NCBI GenBank assembly: GCA_963989385.1
Contig: OZ022509.1
Location: 52,034,271 to 52,098,270 of the forward strand
Source: Ctena decussata
Lineage: Eukaryota > Mollusca > Bivalvia > Lucinida > Lucinidae
DNA: 64,000 bases
Reading direction: 5' to 3'
Shown here: positions 1 to 10,686 of the stretch, in pieces
Numbering within the stretch: position 1 is the stretch's first letter
How the letters are laid out: the number at the start of each line of letters is the position of its first letter
Position numbers and translations under genes: made by a program
Notes under the pieces: model-generated
The model's database searches: none
What the model was told of the DNA's origin: nothing
The model's input: only the letters and a program-made list of their open reading frames with translations

Positions 1-448
1 CACATACTTATCTGTAATTTTTGCGACCCTTTTTTATTAAAAGATAAACGATGGCCAGCGCTAACAGATTCGTTTGAAATGCTACTTACTTTTTGAAATA
101 CATGAACGTGCCTTTAATCATGTCATACAAGAACCACGCTTACGTTAGATCTTAAGCCAATCTATGAATACTGAGGCACCTAAAAAGCAAACAAAAAGGA
201 GACTATTATTAGTGTTAACTGATGCGCAGGCTGATTTGAGTATTTACGGTATGCTCATTGCTTCATGTACTGTTTTCGTGATCCGAATCAGAGCAAAACG
301 AGCTTACATTTTTACTATGTATTTGGACATCAGATGATGAAGGCCATGAATGTACTGATATGTTAAATTCTGCAATTTGTTTGTGACACATTTACGCAAA
401 CGGAAGGCCGCAACTTGCATTCAACTACCAAGCAGATATATTTCAAGC
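1..448. other. Gene-free AT-rich flank
   Basis: No convincing coding region, RNA gene or recognisable repeat is visible here. Short open frames lack initiation context, signal peptide or family motifs. Confidence 0.5.
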
Positions 449-637
449 TCACACCTGGTTAACCATGTTTTCAAGGATGTTGGGAAACGTAAAAGAGCGG
501 TAATGAAACGGAAAAGAGTCATAGTTACCAACCGATCTGATGACAAAGTCGTTTGGTCAATATGACTCATTTTCGTTTCGTAATAGCTCTTTTCGTTTGG
601 TAACAGCACTTGTATATGCATAGTTAACAAGGGGTGT
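449..637. repeat. Foldback element family A, copy 1
   Basis: The ends are inverted copies of a motif like CACACCTGGTTAACYATG. The interior holds inverted stretches rich in TTTCGTTTCGTAA and its complement. The same layout recurs at 4683-4881 and 62100-62355, so this is a dispersed foldback transposon-like family. It has no coding capacity. Confidence 0.7.
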
Positions 638-659
638 AGCTGTAGCTGTCAGAGAGTGG

Positions 660-692
660 TCCCCCCCCCCCCCCCCAAAAAAAAAAAAAATG
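660..692. repeat. Poly-C then poly-A tract
   Basis: A run of about 16 C is followed directly by about 14 A. A similar C/A junction occurs at 35740-35771. Low-complexity sequence. Confidence 0.9.
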
Positions 693-3600
693 TCTATAGG
701 AAGGACGGCTATATAGTGGATTGTCCAGACCTCATAACGCCACTTTTCCCCCATAGTCCTTTTTCCCCCACCGGGAAATTGGCTATTAGTGAATTTGGCA
801 TTGCTGTTGGTATTTTGCGGAATGGAACGAAACGGAACGGAATGGAACAGAAGCATTTTACGGAATTAATCGCTTAAGAAATGTATCAGTTCTTCAAGGG
901 AGGCAATAAACGTGATTAATTAAAAAATCAATATGCAAATTTAGCAACCATATTTTTATAATAATCAATAATGACTAAGAAACGAGCAGAGAGTGAAAGT
1001 TTCTTCCCATCGCATATATTTATATACCTTCACATACGCATGCAAGCTACAGGAAGATGCACGAACGGGTGCTTTGCCTAGTCATGCTTGATTTAATAGG
1101 GGGTTTATTACATTGAAAATCATAATTGGACGTTTGTCCCAATCGGAGTCGAGCCCACGACTCCTGCATGAAAGGCGAACACTAGTCCATGCACTCCGCT
1201 GCGCGCACGCACAGATGAATGCTTGTGTAAACACAAAATTATACAAATTTATGCACACAACCACGTACACTAATATCCGTTTGTGGCTTACATGGAAAAG
1301 CAAAATGCCTACCTGTTTTCCCCCAAACAAAAATAAGACAGGCTGATGGACACATGCATGCGGTTCCAGCATCTGTTATCCATCGATATTTTACGGTCAG
1401 ATACTCATATTTCTGTTTCAGTTATGAACCTGACTATCATGATTTAAAGAAGGAGCAAAGGACCAGGTATGATTTGGGCCATATTTGGCCCCCTCTCAAA
1501 ATTAATTCAAATATTGGTTTTTTCGTTAGTCACCTTGTCAACAATATAAATCTATAAAATGGAGATGTTACGGCTTGTACAAGGAAAGTTACAGCCATTC
1601 GTTTGTTCATGCAGTTCTGCCCTGATTTTTAGCAAAATTTAGGGGCTAGGGATACATTTTGCCATATATAACAAAGAAAGGAATTTAAAAGTAAATAATA
1701 TGTATCAGATCTAATAATGTATGTAATATTAATACTAAATCTCTTTGACATTTACTGGTCTGCATCTTATCACGTGCATGAAGGGCGATAACTCTTGATA
1801 GATCACTGAAATTGTCGAATTACAGAAACGCTACATTAAACTGTTTTTCAATCAAAAATTTACGTTTTAGGGGCATGCCACAATTGCAGTATCTTGTCTT
1901 TCAAGGGAATTTAGATAAACCATTCGTTTCAAGATCGACTCATGTGCAGCAATCACTTTTTCTCGGAATAGAACGTATTAGTCTAAAAGAAATCGTATGA
2001 AAAAATATTTAAAAATATGGGGGTACGGATAATTTTTGTATTATTCTTGCGAATTGATAAGTTGAAAATAATAAGAAATGAATACAAAAACAACAAAGAT
2101 ATAAAACTAATAAAAATATTTTGCATTCAAAGTAAACATTTATCTCTAAGAAAGAAAAAAAGGAGATAACTTATGATTTACATTGAATCTGCATAGCAAT
2201 TAATGGTAATGAACAGATTTCTTTTTATAACTGCTGACTTGGTTTTGCAAACATAGGCCAGATTTTTTATGCGCTTCCTTTTATATACGTTGTTATATAA
2301 ACAAAAAAATAAAAGTAAACTATTCACCCTAACCGTTTCCATAGCAACGATTTTCAAAAAAAAAAAAAAAAAAAATAGATGGAGCAGAAATTAGGTATCT
2401 TTCATACATGTACTTGCTTTTATACTTGTTTTTATCGGCTGGTTCATTATTTTCGCACGATTGTTTAAGTTATTAGTATATCAACCATATATGTAATACA
2501 AACTCTTAATGAAGCTAATCAGCAGAATGATCAGAATGATAGTCGTGTATTTCATGTATGAGAGTGGGTGGGGTAACTAAGACACTGAGTTATTCATACC
2601 GTAATACTGGGTAACTGGGTAATTCACAATCTTTGTCCTATTATATAAACAGCCGTAGGTATTGGAAACAAAGGGCGCTGAATATTTTGATTAAACTATG
2701 CATTGCTTATACTTTGCCATAGCTAAGCTGTTACTATGGTACTATTATCAACTACGGCGGACTTTAGAGCTACTACTGCAATCTTAACTTCCTCACAAAG
2801 GATCGCTTTTAGATCTTCGTTTTGACGCTGAGTGCAGTCCAGAACTGCATTATCACCATAACACTTATGATTGTATAGCTCAGAGCAATTTTCTATCCAT
2901 CTGCTGAGAGTCTATCATTCTTTTGTTAGACATGTCCCAGACTTGTTCTGGATAGTTAGGATCTACCCTGTTCTCTGAATTTTAATCCACACCAGCTGAT
3001 GTGCTCACTTGCAGTTGTGTTATTTTAGGTATTAAGTTTCAGTCTCCTTGCACCGAGTATCCCTACTTAATCAGTCCTCCTTTGCTCTCTTCAGGGCATC
3101 TGAACCCTTTTGTAAGCCTTCCTGTATTCTCTTGCTCCTTCTGCTTCATACCGCCTCCTTTTCAAATTCCTCCTCGCATCGCAGAGGTCGAGAACATCCA
3201 GTGCCCAGTGCATGTACCTGCGATGTTCGTTTCCAAGTATTTCTTTTCCTGTATCAGTGTAACTGCTGTATTGTAGGGCGCAGAAAATGAAAGGAAGTCG
3301 CACTAGTTTAAATCGTCCCGTACGTGCACGATTTCGAACAGGGTTTAATTTTTTTACTTTTTTTTCGGTTTGACACTTCAACAGAATATCTGTTGGTAAA
3401 GTATATCCAGCAGATACATTGAAAAACGGACGTGACCCCGTCATTTCTCAGTCAGACAATACCCAATTTGATGTTACTTGGTTTTATATATGAAATGGGA
3501 TCAACTCTAACATACAATTTAAAGAGAATCTTACAAGTGATATGCATAAAAAATAGTGTTTGATGATTTGAGGTCTGAAGCATGTTTCTGCAACACGCCC

Positions 3601-4100
3601 CCCCCCCCCCCCCCTCACACGCAGAAACACACACTTATCTCCCATCACCACCAACACCAATTAATGGATTCATGAGTACAAATATCGTACTACTACTACT
3701 TACTATTACTATTTCAATTCTCCTAACGACGTTCCCCAAGTGGCTCAGCGGTAGTACAAGTACCGTCTTTCGGTCCCGTCTTTTATTCGCTGTCCCGATT
3801 GCAACAACATTGCAGTTGCATGTATCCTTCAGAATCAGGAGTTGTTTCTGACAATAGGTCAAGCGTCGGCATGAATAAAGAAGCGAAAAACTATGTTTTG
3901 CACCATATATTCAGGTATTACTTATCAAAAAGAAGGTAAAGCGGTCTGTTTTGGTTTTTTATTTAGTAAAATTTCTTGGCGATCCGTAAATTGTATAGAT
4001 CTACCTTCACTGCCAAAAGAGTTCCTGTCGCACACGCGTCCTTGTAAGGCAACCGTTGTCAATGACGTTATTTTATTTAGAAAAGTTTAAAATTAGGTGT
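693..4100. other. Gene-free stretch with minor repeats
   Basis: No gene is supported. Visible items are a degenerate GGAAY run near 819-850, a poly-A run near 2357-2375, a poly-C run near 3599-3614, and a block of about 70 bases near 1440-1500 (ATTTGGGCCATATTTGGCCC) whose inverted match lies near 4395-4435. A tRNA-like SINE head, AGTGGCTCAGCGGTA, lies near 3738-3755 with relatives near 6010-6050 and 29090-29130 (opposite strand). Confidence 0.45.
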
Positions 4101-4102
4101 CA

Positions 4103-4195
4103 GCGCAGGCAAGTGCACAGCTGAATTTTTCACACATTGTTGATGTTCTTAAAATGCATTATTATGCAAAAAATCAGCTGTGCACTTGCCTGCGC
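4103..4195. repeat. Short foldback element
   Basis: Near-perfect 22-base inverted arms, beginning GCGCAGGCAAGTGCACAGCT, enclose about 50 bases. It would form a stable hairpin. No coding capacity. Confidence 0.8.
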
Positions 4196-4464
4196 TCAGG
4201 TAGTTTTCTGCCCAAATGCAAGCCAAAAATAGCCGAAATTGCCAAAACCAGCTGAGGAGGGGTACAATTAGAGACTCAGAAGAAGTTAGATATCATTAGA
4301 GTATAGATTATTTTAGTCAGAATTGATGGTTAAATGTTTAAACTCAAACATTACTTGAACACAAGTTAAAGAAGTGCAATTTTGAAAATTCATAAATGAG
4401 GGGGCCAAATATGGCCCAAATCATACCCGGTCCTTTCACTATGTAGCGTGTTTTCCTGCAATCA

Positions 4465-4680
4465 TATTACCAGGGGAAATTCCACTATAGAGGGGAAAAC
4501 GGCTATCCAAAAACACGTTTAGTAGATTTTGCCCGTGGAAAATTGGCTATATAGTCATATTTCCGGGGGGAAATTCTACTATATAGCCATTTTTCCGTTG
4601 GGAAATTCTACTATGGCAAAATCATAGTCATTTTTCCGGGGGGGGGGGAAACTACTAGGGGGGAAAAGCTATTCTCTGAC
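4465..4680. repeat. Degenerate GGGGAAATTCTACTATA repeat
   Basis: Three to four diverged copies of a motif of about 50 bases containing GGGAAATTCTACTATAG and ATTTTTCCG. A related stretch lies near 740-790. It abuts the family A foldback at 4683, just as the related stretch lies beside copy 1. Confidence 0.55.
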
Positions 4681-4682
4681 AG

Positions 4683-4881
4683 TAGCATCACACCTGGTTA
4701 ACTATGTATATACAAGGGATGTAACCAAACGAAAATTAGTCCTAGTTCCGAAACAACCTGGTCATCGTGGCTAAACAACTTTGTTTAGCCACGATCACCA
4801 AGTTGTTTCGGAACTATGGCTCTTTTTGTTTAGTAACTTCGTAATAGCCTTGAAAACATAGTTAACCAGGTATGATGCTAC
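4683..4881. repeat. Foldback element family A, copy 2
   Basis: Terminal inverted repeats TAGCATCACACCTGGTTAAC and its complement, with an inner hairpin around AACAACTTTGTTTAGCCACG. This is the cleanest of the three copies. Confidence 0.8.
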
Positions 4882-4987
4882 AGCTAAAAACATATAGCTT
4901 AGTAGTGGAATGCAACATCTTTATTAAGTTTAAAGACGTTTCTCACCATCAGAATTATCCTCGACCACTGCAAATCAGTGTATTAAT

Positions 4988-5215
4988 TGAGCGACGACAC
5001 GACAAAACCAACAAAGTGGCATGTGCGCCCAGCGAAGACTCAGATTAGCCTGGGCAGCCGCCCGGTCTGATTAGAGTCTTTGCGGCGTGCTTTAAGGCTA
5101 GCTCCAGGTATAAGCTAGCTTCGTGCGGACAAGAAAGACTCTAATCAGACTGGGTTGATCTTAATCTTCGCTGGGTGCACACACCACTTTCTTGGTTTTG
5201 TCGTGTCGCGCCTGA
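4988..5215. mobile_element. MITE family G (GAGCCGCGAC ends), copy A
   Basis: A foldback element of about 230 bp. The inner arms carry ACAAAACCAACAAAGTGG at the left and its complement at the right, and the interior is a second inverted pair around CAGATYAGCCTGGGC. This copy has diverged ends. The family recurs at 5585, 6611, 8755, 37402, 38240, 40314 and 59505. Confidence 0.85.
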
Positions 5216-5384
5216 TATTATTTCTCTATGCAATGTTTCTTCACTTCCTAAAAAAAAAATAAGAAAAAAAAATCTACATACGTCTTTAAAGACGAATCTA
5301 GATTTTTGGGGTTGTTTAGGTAGATGGATGGATAGATGGATGACTTGCGATCCTACGCCTTTTTCAACATTATTATAATCATAT

Positions 5385-5560
5385 CAGTACGATGGAAGGT
5401 TGATAAAGAAAGGCCGTGCGCAATGAAACCCAGTACGATTGAAAAGATATCCGTCTCCGGGAATCGATCTCAGGACCGATGGATCAGCAGGCCAGAGCTT
5501 AACCCACAGAGCATCGAGGCTCCGAAAACAAACGTCTTCTAACCGAATAAATACGGTTGC
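5385..5560 (-). mobile_element. tRNA-derived SINE-like element
   Basis: On the reverse strand a tRNA-like head carries an A-box-like GTGGGTTAAGCTCTGG and a B-box-like GAGATCGATTCCC. It is followed by GGGTTTCATTGCGCACGGCC, also seen near 55262-55285 downstream of a similar head. It is not a functional tRNA, because no clean cloverleaf is visible. Boundaries are approximate. Confidence 0.5.
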
Positions 5561-5584
5561 GCACAAACTGCCTGATCTGCGCCA

Positions 5585-5771
5585 TGGCACGACAAAACCA
5601 ACAAAGTGGCATGTGCGCCCAGCGCAAAGACTCAGATCAGCCTGGGCATCCGCCCAGTCTTATAAGAATCTTCGCTGTCTGCATCGAGCTAGCTTACACC
5701 TCATGCTACCCTTTCAGGGAAAAGCGAAGAGTCTGGTCAAATTGGGCAGATAACCAGGCTCAACTCAGGTA
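5585..5771. mobile_element. MITE family G, truncated copy B
   Basis: The left arm with ACAAAACCAACAAAGTGG and the inner segment match family G. The right terminal arm is missing after CCAGGCTCAACTCAGG. Confidence 0.75.
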
Positions 5772-6610
5772 ACTGATTTTAGCTGCACGCGTAAGACGTT
5801 GCTTGGTTGCAATAACGCATAATCAGGGTTGCGTAGGAAAAGGCGTGTCCTGTCAGCAATGGAATCATGCACTGGAGTCACGAATAGTAGTGGGAGTGTA
5901 GTGGGTATGGGTCTTGGCCCATATTCGTTGTCAAGGCATGGAAACCAGGTTGAATCCAGGGTAAATATGAACTGAGAATTTAATTGTTATAAATAGAATT
6001 TTAAAGTCTGAGGAACGTCGTTAGGAGAATCGAACTGAACTGAAATTGCCATAATTGGTTTTATTCCCAGTTAATTACAATTTGATATTGTTATTTTCTC
6101 CACCATATCCCGATGGATTGGCAAACAGTGTAGACCCTGATCAGATTGCCCCCTGGTGTACATTGTTTGCTCAAACCCATCTATCCTAATGCTTAAAACT
6201 TTTACGGCACTAAAGGGGAGTGTCCAGTAGGAAGATCAAAGCCCACCAATAGCAACAAGAGGAGTGGTAAACAAATAATGACGTATTCAGCTTGGCCAAA
6301 CCTACTGTAGAAATAGTATGCATCCATGAGTGTTTTCCACTTAGCATGCATCCTGTTGTTCGTAATTTTAGCTGCGCATGCGAAAAAGTTGAAGAAACAT
6401 ATGTTACTGGAGCTAGCCCTGCGCATAGGCTTTGGTCTTGAACTTTTCAGAATCATTAGGGAAAAGAACAAATGCATGTTCATTACAGGTACTATAATGA
6501 GTATGCTGGCCCGGAGATATTTTGTTGGCGCCACTGTCATACCGAGGTATTAATAACGCAGGGCCTTTTCTACCTATCTCTGCCTTATAGTGTTTACGGA
6601 AGTTATTCAT

Positions 6611-6847
6611 GAGCCGCGACACGAGTAAACCAACAAAGTGGTATGTGCGCCCAGCGAAGACTCAGATCAGCCTGGGCATCCGCCCAGTCTGATCAGAGTC
6701 TTCGCTGTCCGCATGGAGGTAGCTTAGAGCCTTATCTACCCTTTAAGCACTTAGCTAAGAGTCTGACCACACTGGGCGGATGCCCAGGCTGATCTTAGTC
6801 TGCGCTGGGTGAACAACCACTTTGTTGGTTTTCTCGTGTCGCGGCTC
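6611..6847. mobile_element. MITE family G, copy C
   Basis: Full-length 237-bp foldback element beginning GAGCCGCGACACGAG and ending with its complement. In the duplicated partner the flanks are joined (GGAAGTTATTTGATTATAAAA near 21770-21790), so this copy inserted after the duplication. It lies a few bases upstream of the TATA box of peptide gene 1. Confidence 0.9.
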
Positions 6848-6857
6848 AAAATCTTGA

Positions 6858-6864
6858 TATAAAA
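6858..6864 (+). promoter_or_regulatory. TATA box of peptide gene 1
   Basis: TATAAAA in GATATAAAATGGCAAG. It is conserved in the duplicate at 21787-21793 (GATTATAAAAAGGCAAG) at nearly the same distance from a conserved splice donor. Transcription would start about 30 bases downstream, near 6888. Confidence 0.55.
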
Positions 6865-6887
6865 TGGCAAGATGCAGCATCAAACGC

Positions 6888-6989
6888 GAAATTAACGTGA
6901 GACTGGTTTATCAAACTAAAATCTACTACAACGTCTTTTCTACGACAATACTATAAATTATAACACAGCGTACTTTATCTGCATTTAAA
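6888..6989 (+). other. Non-coding exon 1 of peptide gene 1 (predicted)
   Basis: The exon is predicted to run from about 30 bases after the TATA box to a donor reading TTTAAA|GTAAGT. The GTAAGTGACA donor and preceding CTTTATCT are conserved in the duplicate at 21925. The intron would be 6990-7670, ending TTTCCTTTGTAG. The transcription start is inferred. Confidence 0.5.
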
Positions 6990-7679
6990 GTAAGTGACAA
7001 TTTTTTTTCACTTTACTTTTAGATTTTATTTAATTTATCCATTGTGTATGATTTTGTATTTGATTGAAAATAAGATGTCAGTATTGTTTCTGAATTCGAT
7101 AGCACGAAGGATATCAGAAGGAGAAAATCACTAATAGTATCTGGGTACCCTTCCAAGTGTTTCTGCCATTTTTTAACCTAAGGGAACAACTTTTGCTTTT
7201 CTGTACAATAAAGTATTTCCAAAATGGACTCTAAAGGGAAAGAATGTGCTCCAATGGAAACAAACTCTTTCATAATGATTTGGCCGTCATTGCGAAGGGA
7301 GGCAAAAATGAAAATGGCAGAGTTTTACCTTTACACATGGGCCCGGTTATTGAAAGCATCATTATTATCGTACAGCACTTGCAAAATAAATAGCGCTATT
7401 TTTTTAACGTTTGAAAATTTAGCGTCTCGTTAATTAGCGACATCATTAGTTATGAACAACTGGACCCTGAATTATAAGTAACTATTTATTTTTGCGTTTA
7501 TTTTTAAATCATTCCATTCCAAATGATCAAAAATTATATTTTGATAAATCTCTTTCATGACCATTTAGTTGTTATGTTTAAGGCAATACACTTGCATTTC
7601 ATTTATTACATGCAGAAGCTTACCTATACCCTGGTATATGCACTGTGTTCATTTTCATTTTCCTTTGTAGATCTCAGAC

Positions 7680-7943
7680 ATGAATTGGATCGCGGTTTGT
7701 CTTTGCCTGGCTTTGGTTTTCGTAGTACCTTCATCCCAATACTTCACCTCACCATATTGCAAATGGGACAGCGATACCTGCGTGGATACAAACAGAATTG
7801 GTCGACGTGGACATTTCCTTGCTTGCTCAATACGGTTTCCACGACGAAGTTGCCAAGCCCAAGGCTATAACTGCCGATGTCTTGTACGTCAGTCCACCAT
7901 ATTGCAAGAAACACCCGATGGATTTTTACCAAACTTTTATTAG
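7680..7943 (+). CDS. Secreted six-cysteine peptide, gene 1
   Basis: An 87-residue precursor. Residues 1-19 form a hydrophobic signal peptide (MNWIAVCLCLALVFVVPSS), so the product is secreted. The mature part has six cysteines at 27, 34, 49, 58, 65 and 67, spaced C-x6-C-x14-C-x8-C-x6-C-x-C, which implies three disulfides. It is rich in Arg/Lys around GRRG (41-44) and RR (55-56). The tail after Cys67 is family-variable. The ATG is chosen because it begins the signal peptide and lies 10 bases after the splice acceptor TTTCCTTTGTAG at 7670, the layout shared by all four paralogues. The closest paralogue is at 23299. Function is unknown. The basic, disulfide-rich design suits a defence or signalling peptide, which is inference only. 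No polyadenylation signal was noticed nearby. Confidence 0.85.
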   Translation: MNWIAVCLCLALVFVVPSSQYFTSPYCKWDSDTCVDTNRIGRRGHFLACSIRFPRRSCQAQGYNCRCLVRQSTILQETPDGFLPNFY

Positions 7944-8351
7944 AAGGCATTCTTGGGGATAGCCTACGTAAACCTAAAGCTTATGAGAAAGCGTATGATT
8001 TGCATTTTATGCGAAAGACTGCATGGTTAGTTATTAACCGACTGATCACGGTTGAAAATGTTTTGATTTGATATCAGGAACTAAAGATGCTGTTGAAAAA
8101 GAGAGAATTTTACAAACCGTCAGATTTAACTCGATTATTCTTTCAAATCCAGTGTTTAAAACTCTGAGAGATATATTAAGAGACGAATGGTAGAACAACA
8201 AACGGTTCCAGGATGCTTAAACCATTGTCTTTCATCGTATCAACTTTGAATGGTGTGGCTCTTGTAGTTGTCGAGACAATTGTGACATAAAATATCAATG
8301 ATCCTTGTACATGTAGCTTGCAACATTGTTGTATAATCAGGGTCGTAGAAT

Positions 8352-8431
8352 TCCCAGCAGGCACAAAACGGTTGATCAACATTGAACCAAAATTGATTTA
8401 ATGTTGACTCAGCATCGTGTACCCAAAGGGA
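8352..8431. repeat. TTGATTCAAC palindromic repeat, copy 1
   Basis: A short element bounded by CCCAGCAGGCACA and a degenerate complement, with an interior of TTGAT/TTGAC motifs. Relatives lie at 29272, 39955, 41460, 51539 and 58403. The copy at 29272 sits at the equivalent place in the segmental duplication, so this one predates the duplication. Confidence 0.65.
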
Positions 8432-8527
8432 TGTTATATGAATGTATATATGTATATATTGTTTGTTTTTAATGTAGAGGGCCAGCTACAATTGCTGATT
8501 GTGTCATCCTCTTTAAATATTGTATTA

Positions 8528-8605
8528 AGAGAGAAAGGAGAGAGATACGGAGAGACAGAAAGAGACAGACAGAGAGAGACAGACAGACAGAGAGAGAGAG
8601 AGACG
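8528..8605. repeat. GA/CAGA microsatellite
   Basis: Imperfect AGAGA and CAGA repeats. The duplicated counterpart at 29512-29562 is a pure (GA)n run. Confidence 0.85.
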
Positions 8606-8754
8606 AACAAATGTAGGAAAGTAAAGATTTATGATACCGTATTCGCTGTTTATCTATTTATCAAAGACGATGATTCTAGCTCATGAAGTTAGTGATAAAA
8701 ATGTGACAGAATATTTTGTTTTCAAAGTATAGATTTAATAATTGTTTAATAATT

Positions 8755-8990
8755 GAGCCGCGACGCGAGAAAACCAACAAAGTGGTATGGCGCCCAGCGC
8801 AGACTCAGATCAGCCTGGGCATCCGCCCAGTCTGATCAGAGTCTTCGCTGTCCGCATGGCGGTAGCTTAGATCCTTAGCTACGCTTTGAACACTTAACGA
8901 AGAGTCTGATCAAACTGGGCGGATGTCCAGGCTGATCTGATTCTACACTGGGCGCACAACCACTTTGTTGGTTATCTCGTGTCGCGGCTC
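8755..8990. mobile_element. MITE family G, copy D with AATT target duplication
   Basis: 236-bp foldback element, GAGCCGCGACGCGAG to GTCGCGGCTC. It is flanked by AATT at 8751-8754 and 8991-8994, a 4-base target-site duplication. It is absent from the duplicated segment near 29640. Confidence 0.9.
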
Positions 8991-9753
8991 AATTGAGCCC
9001 ATTTATGGTGCTCTCCTCTGTTATTATACCTTAATTGGATGAGTTCATTTGTTAATTAAGGGGTGTCGCGGCGTCCGATTTGTGTTTGTACTGTTTGCCA
9101 CATCCCTTATATGGTGAACTAGAATACTAAATACCAGTGTTCAGCTTAATAAGAGAAAGAAAACTGAAATATATTGGGAAGATTCAAAGCCAAAAAGTCT
9201 GTTCAAAATACCAGGATATTTAAACTCCTACAATAACTGAGAAAAGTGCAAAACAAATTCCCGTTAAACGTGTGATGGAATTCGAACAAACAGACTTGAA
9301 AACACACTTGATTCTTTGCAGTATTACCTCCTGCCCCTGCCCCACCCACCGCTTTACACATTCAGTTAGCTTGCGGGATCTGCGCGGGGTGGGGGTGCTA
9401 ATTAGACGTTTTTTCTATCTGTGACATTCCAGTTTAGAAAGATTCGACACAAGACTGTTTTGTTTTCGTCTCTTTAGATGCCTTGTTAAACCTGGACTGT
9501 TGTTATTATCGTCAAAAATAGAGTGACTACTTAGAATAGAAATGGACGGCAGGAACTTTCTTATGTTCATATTTAAGGTTTCTTTGCATTAATAAATGTA
9601 GGTTGTGAATCTTTAGTTCCAGCTGCCATGATATTCTGTTTACTGTAAGCTCGAATGTTCATATGTACTATGTTATCTGAACTTTACAAATTAAAAAGAG
9701 GTTGTTTTCGTTGTTGTTAGTCTTCTAGATGTCAGTTTCACTTTCAAGTACTC

Positions 9754-9972
9754 TAGGGTAGAGTGGGTAACTTCGGGCAGCAGGTAAATTCGGACGGTGA
9801 CATTGTTTCCTTTATATGTCAGTTGTTTGGAATTAAAACAAAAATAACTGGGCACACAGTGAAAATCCTGATGCGAGACGGCTCATGATGAGCCGTCACA
9901 TCTGCATTTTCACTGTTTGCAATGGTATGTCCGAATTTACCCGCTGTCCGAATTTATCCGACTCTACCCTAT
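9754..9972. mobile_element. TAGGGTAGAGT foldback MITE, copy 1
   Basis: Terminal inverted repeats TAGGGTAGAGTNGGGTAA and a central hairpin, GAGACGGCTCATGATGAGCC. Its sub-terminal motif TAAATTCGGACRG is repeated. Related copies are at 17267, 17982 and 48403. The partner segment near 30650-30665 lacks it. The target is possibly TA. Confidence 0.85.
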
Positions 9973-9989
9973 AAGTGAATGGATACTGT

Positions 9990-10115
9990 TTCATTCTCAG
10001 CTGATCCACAAAATGCTCCTGAATAAGTAAAAGAGCAAATTCTTTACTCCAGGAGCAGACTCCATTTTTGAAACGATTCACATGAACCAGGAAAACAAAC
10101 AGGAAGTCACAAAAA
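9990..10115 (-). repeat. GGAGCAAATTC dispersed repeat
   Basis: Member of a dispersed family with the core GAAAGAATTTGCTCC, often followed by its own complement, plus GGAGGCAAAAATGAAAATGG and CTTCCTGTTTGCTTCC. Other members are near 7210, 28345, 30655, 34425, 41170, 58840, 59895, 63040 and 63745. This copy is also part of the segmental duplication. Confidence 0.7.
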
Positions 10116-10382
10116 TGAGGTGTGCTATGGGGTGAAGAAACTTAAATTATGTTTAAACAGCAAAGGTTCAAATCAGTCAGTATTCACGTATCTGATTAGA
10201 GTTTGTTTCCACTGCAAAGGTTTACCTGAATCCACAGACGACAGAGACGAAAATGTAAGAGTTTCCAGGAGAAGCTATCAGTTTTCGTTCTGATCCTTTT
10301 TCTTTGTATATTGTGATGTACATTCTTGAAAAAGAACACATTTTTAAACCAAATGTTTGAAATTTTGTTCAGGCTCTGGCTT

Positions 10383-10675
10383 TTTTGATTGATTGTTTTG
10401 GGTTTAACGGCCCTTCGAGACAGTATTTCAGTCTATATCGGGCCGTCCCCCCAAGAGAAAGGGAGAAAGACGAGAGGAAAAATGTCCAACAATCTCCACC
10501 CGCACCTACTGCAAGCACAGAAAGCCCTTGCCCTACAATGTTCCAAACCAGTAGGACGGTCCGGCACTCAAAGTTATACACATCACCATCGCACCACCCG
10601 ACCACCCCCTTCAGGCTGTGGGAAAGGAAGACTGAGTCCTTCCTGTTTGATGACACCAGTCACGGCACAACCAAT
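10383..10675 (+). repeat. GGGTTTAACGGCCC dispersed repeat
   Basis: Begins TTGATTGATTGTTTTGGGTT and continues with AACGGCCC...GACAGTATTTCAGTCTATAT. It matches 49312-49560 (same strand) and 59340-59490 (opposite strand). It resembles the tail region of mollusc SINE-type repeats, although no polymerase III boxes were identified here. Open frames inside it are chance. Confidence 0.6.
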
Positions 10676-10686
10676 AACATATTTCT

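Larger units (their letters stand above)
6118..10240 (+). repeat. Segmental duplication, unit 1 (partner 21270-31265)
   Basis: Five blocks in the same order match the partner region. They are 6118-7080 with 21270-22080 (CAGTAGGAAGATCAAAGCC; AAATTAACGTGA; TAAGTAAGTGACA), 7500-7943 with 23090-23562 (peptide exon), 8010-8700 with 28597-29560 (AAGATGCTGTT...; GTATATATTGTTT), 9250-9720 with 30215-30650 (GATTCGACACAAG; GAGTGACTACTTAGAA) and 9990-10240 with 30690-31265. The unit carries peptide gene 1. Elements at 6611-6847, 8755-8990 and 9754-9972 are absent from the partner. Confidence 0.75.

Noticed and set aside
6326..6553. 75-codon frame starting like a signal peptide, between the promoter blocks of peptide gene 1
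   Set aside because: The matching sequence in the duplicate (about 21495-21580) has an early stop in this frame, so the coding is not conserved. It is upstream of the predicted TATA box and looks like chance.
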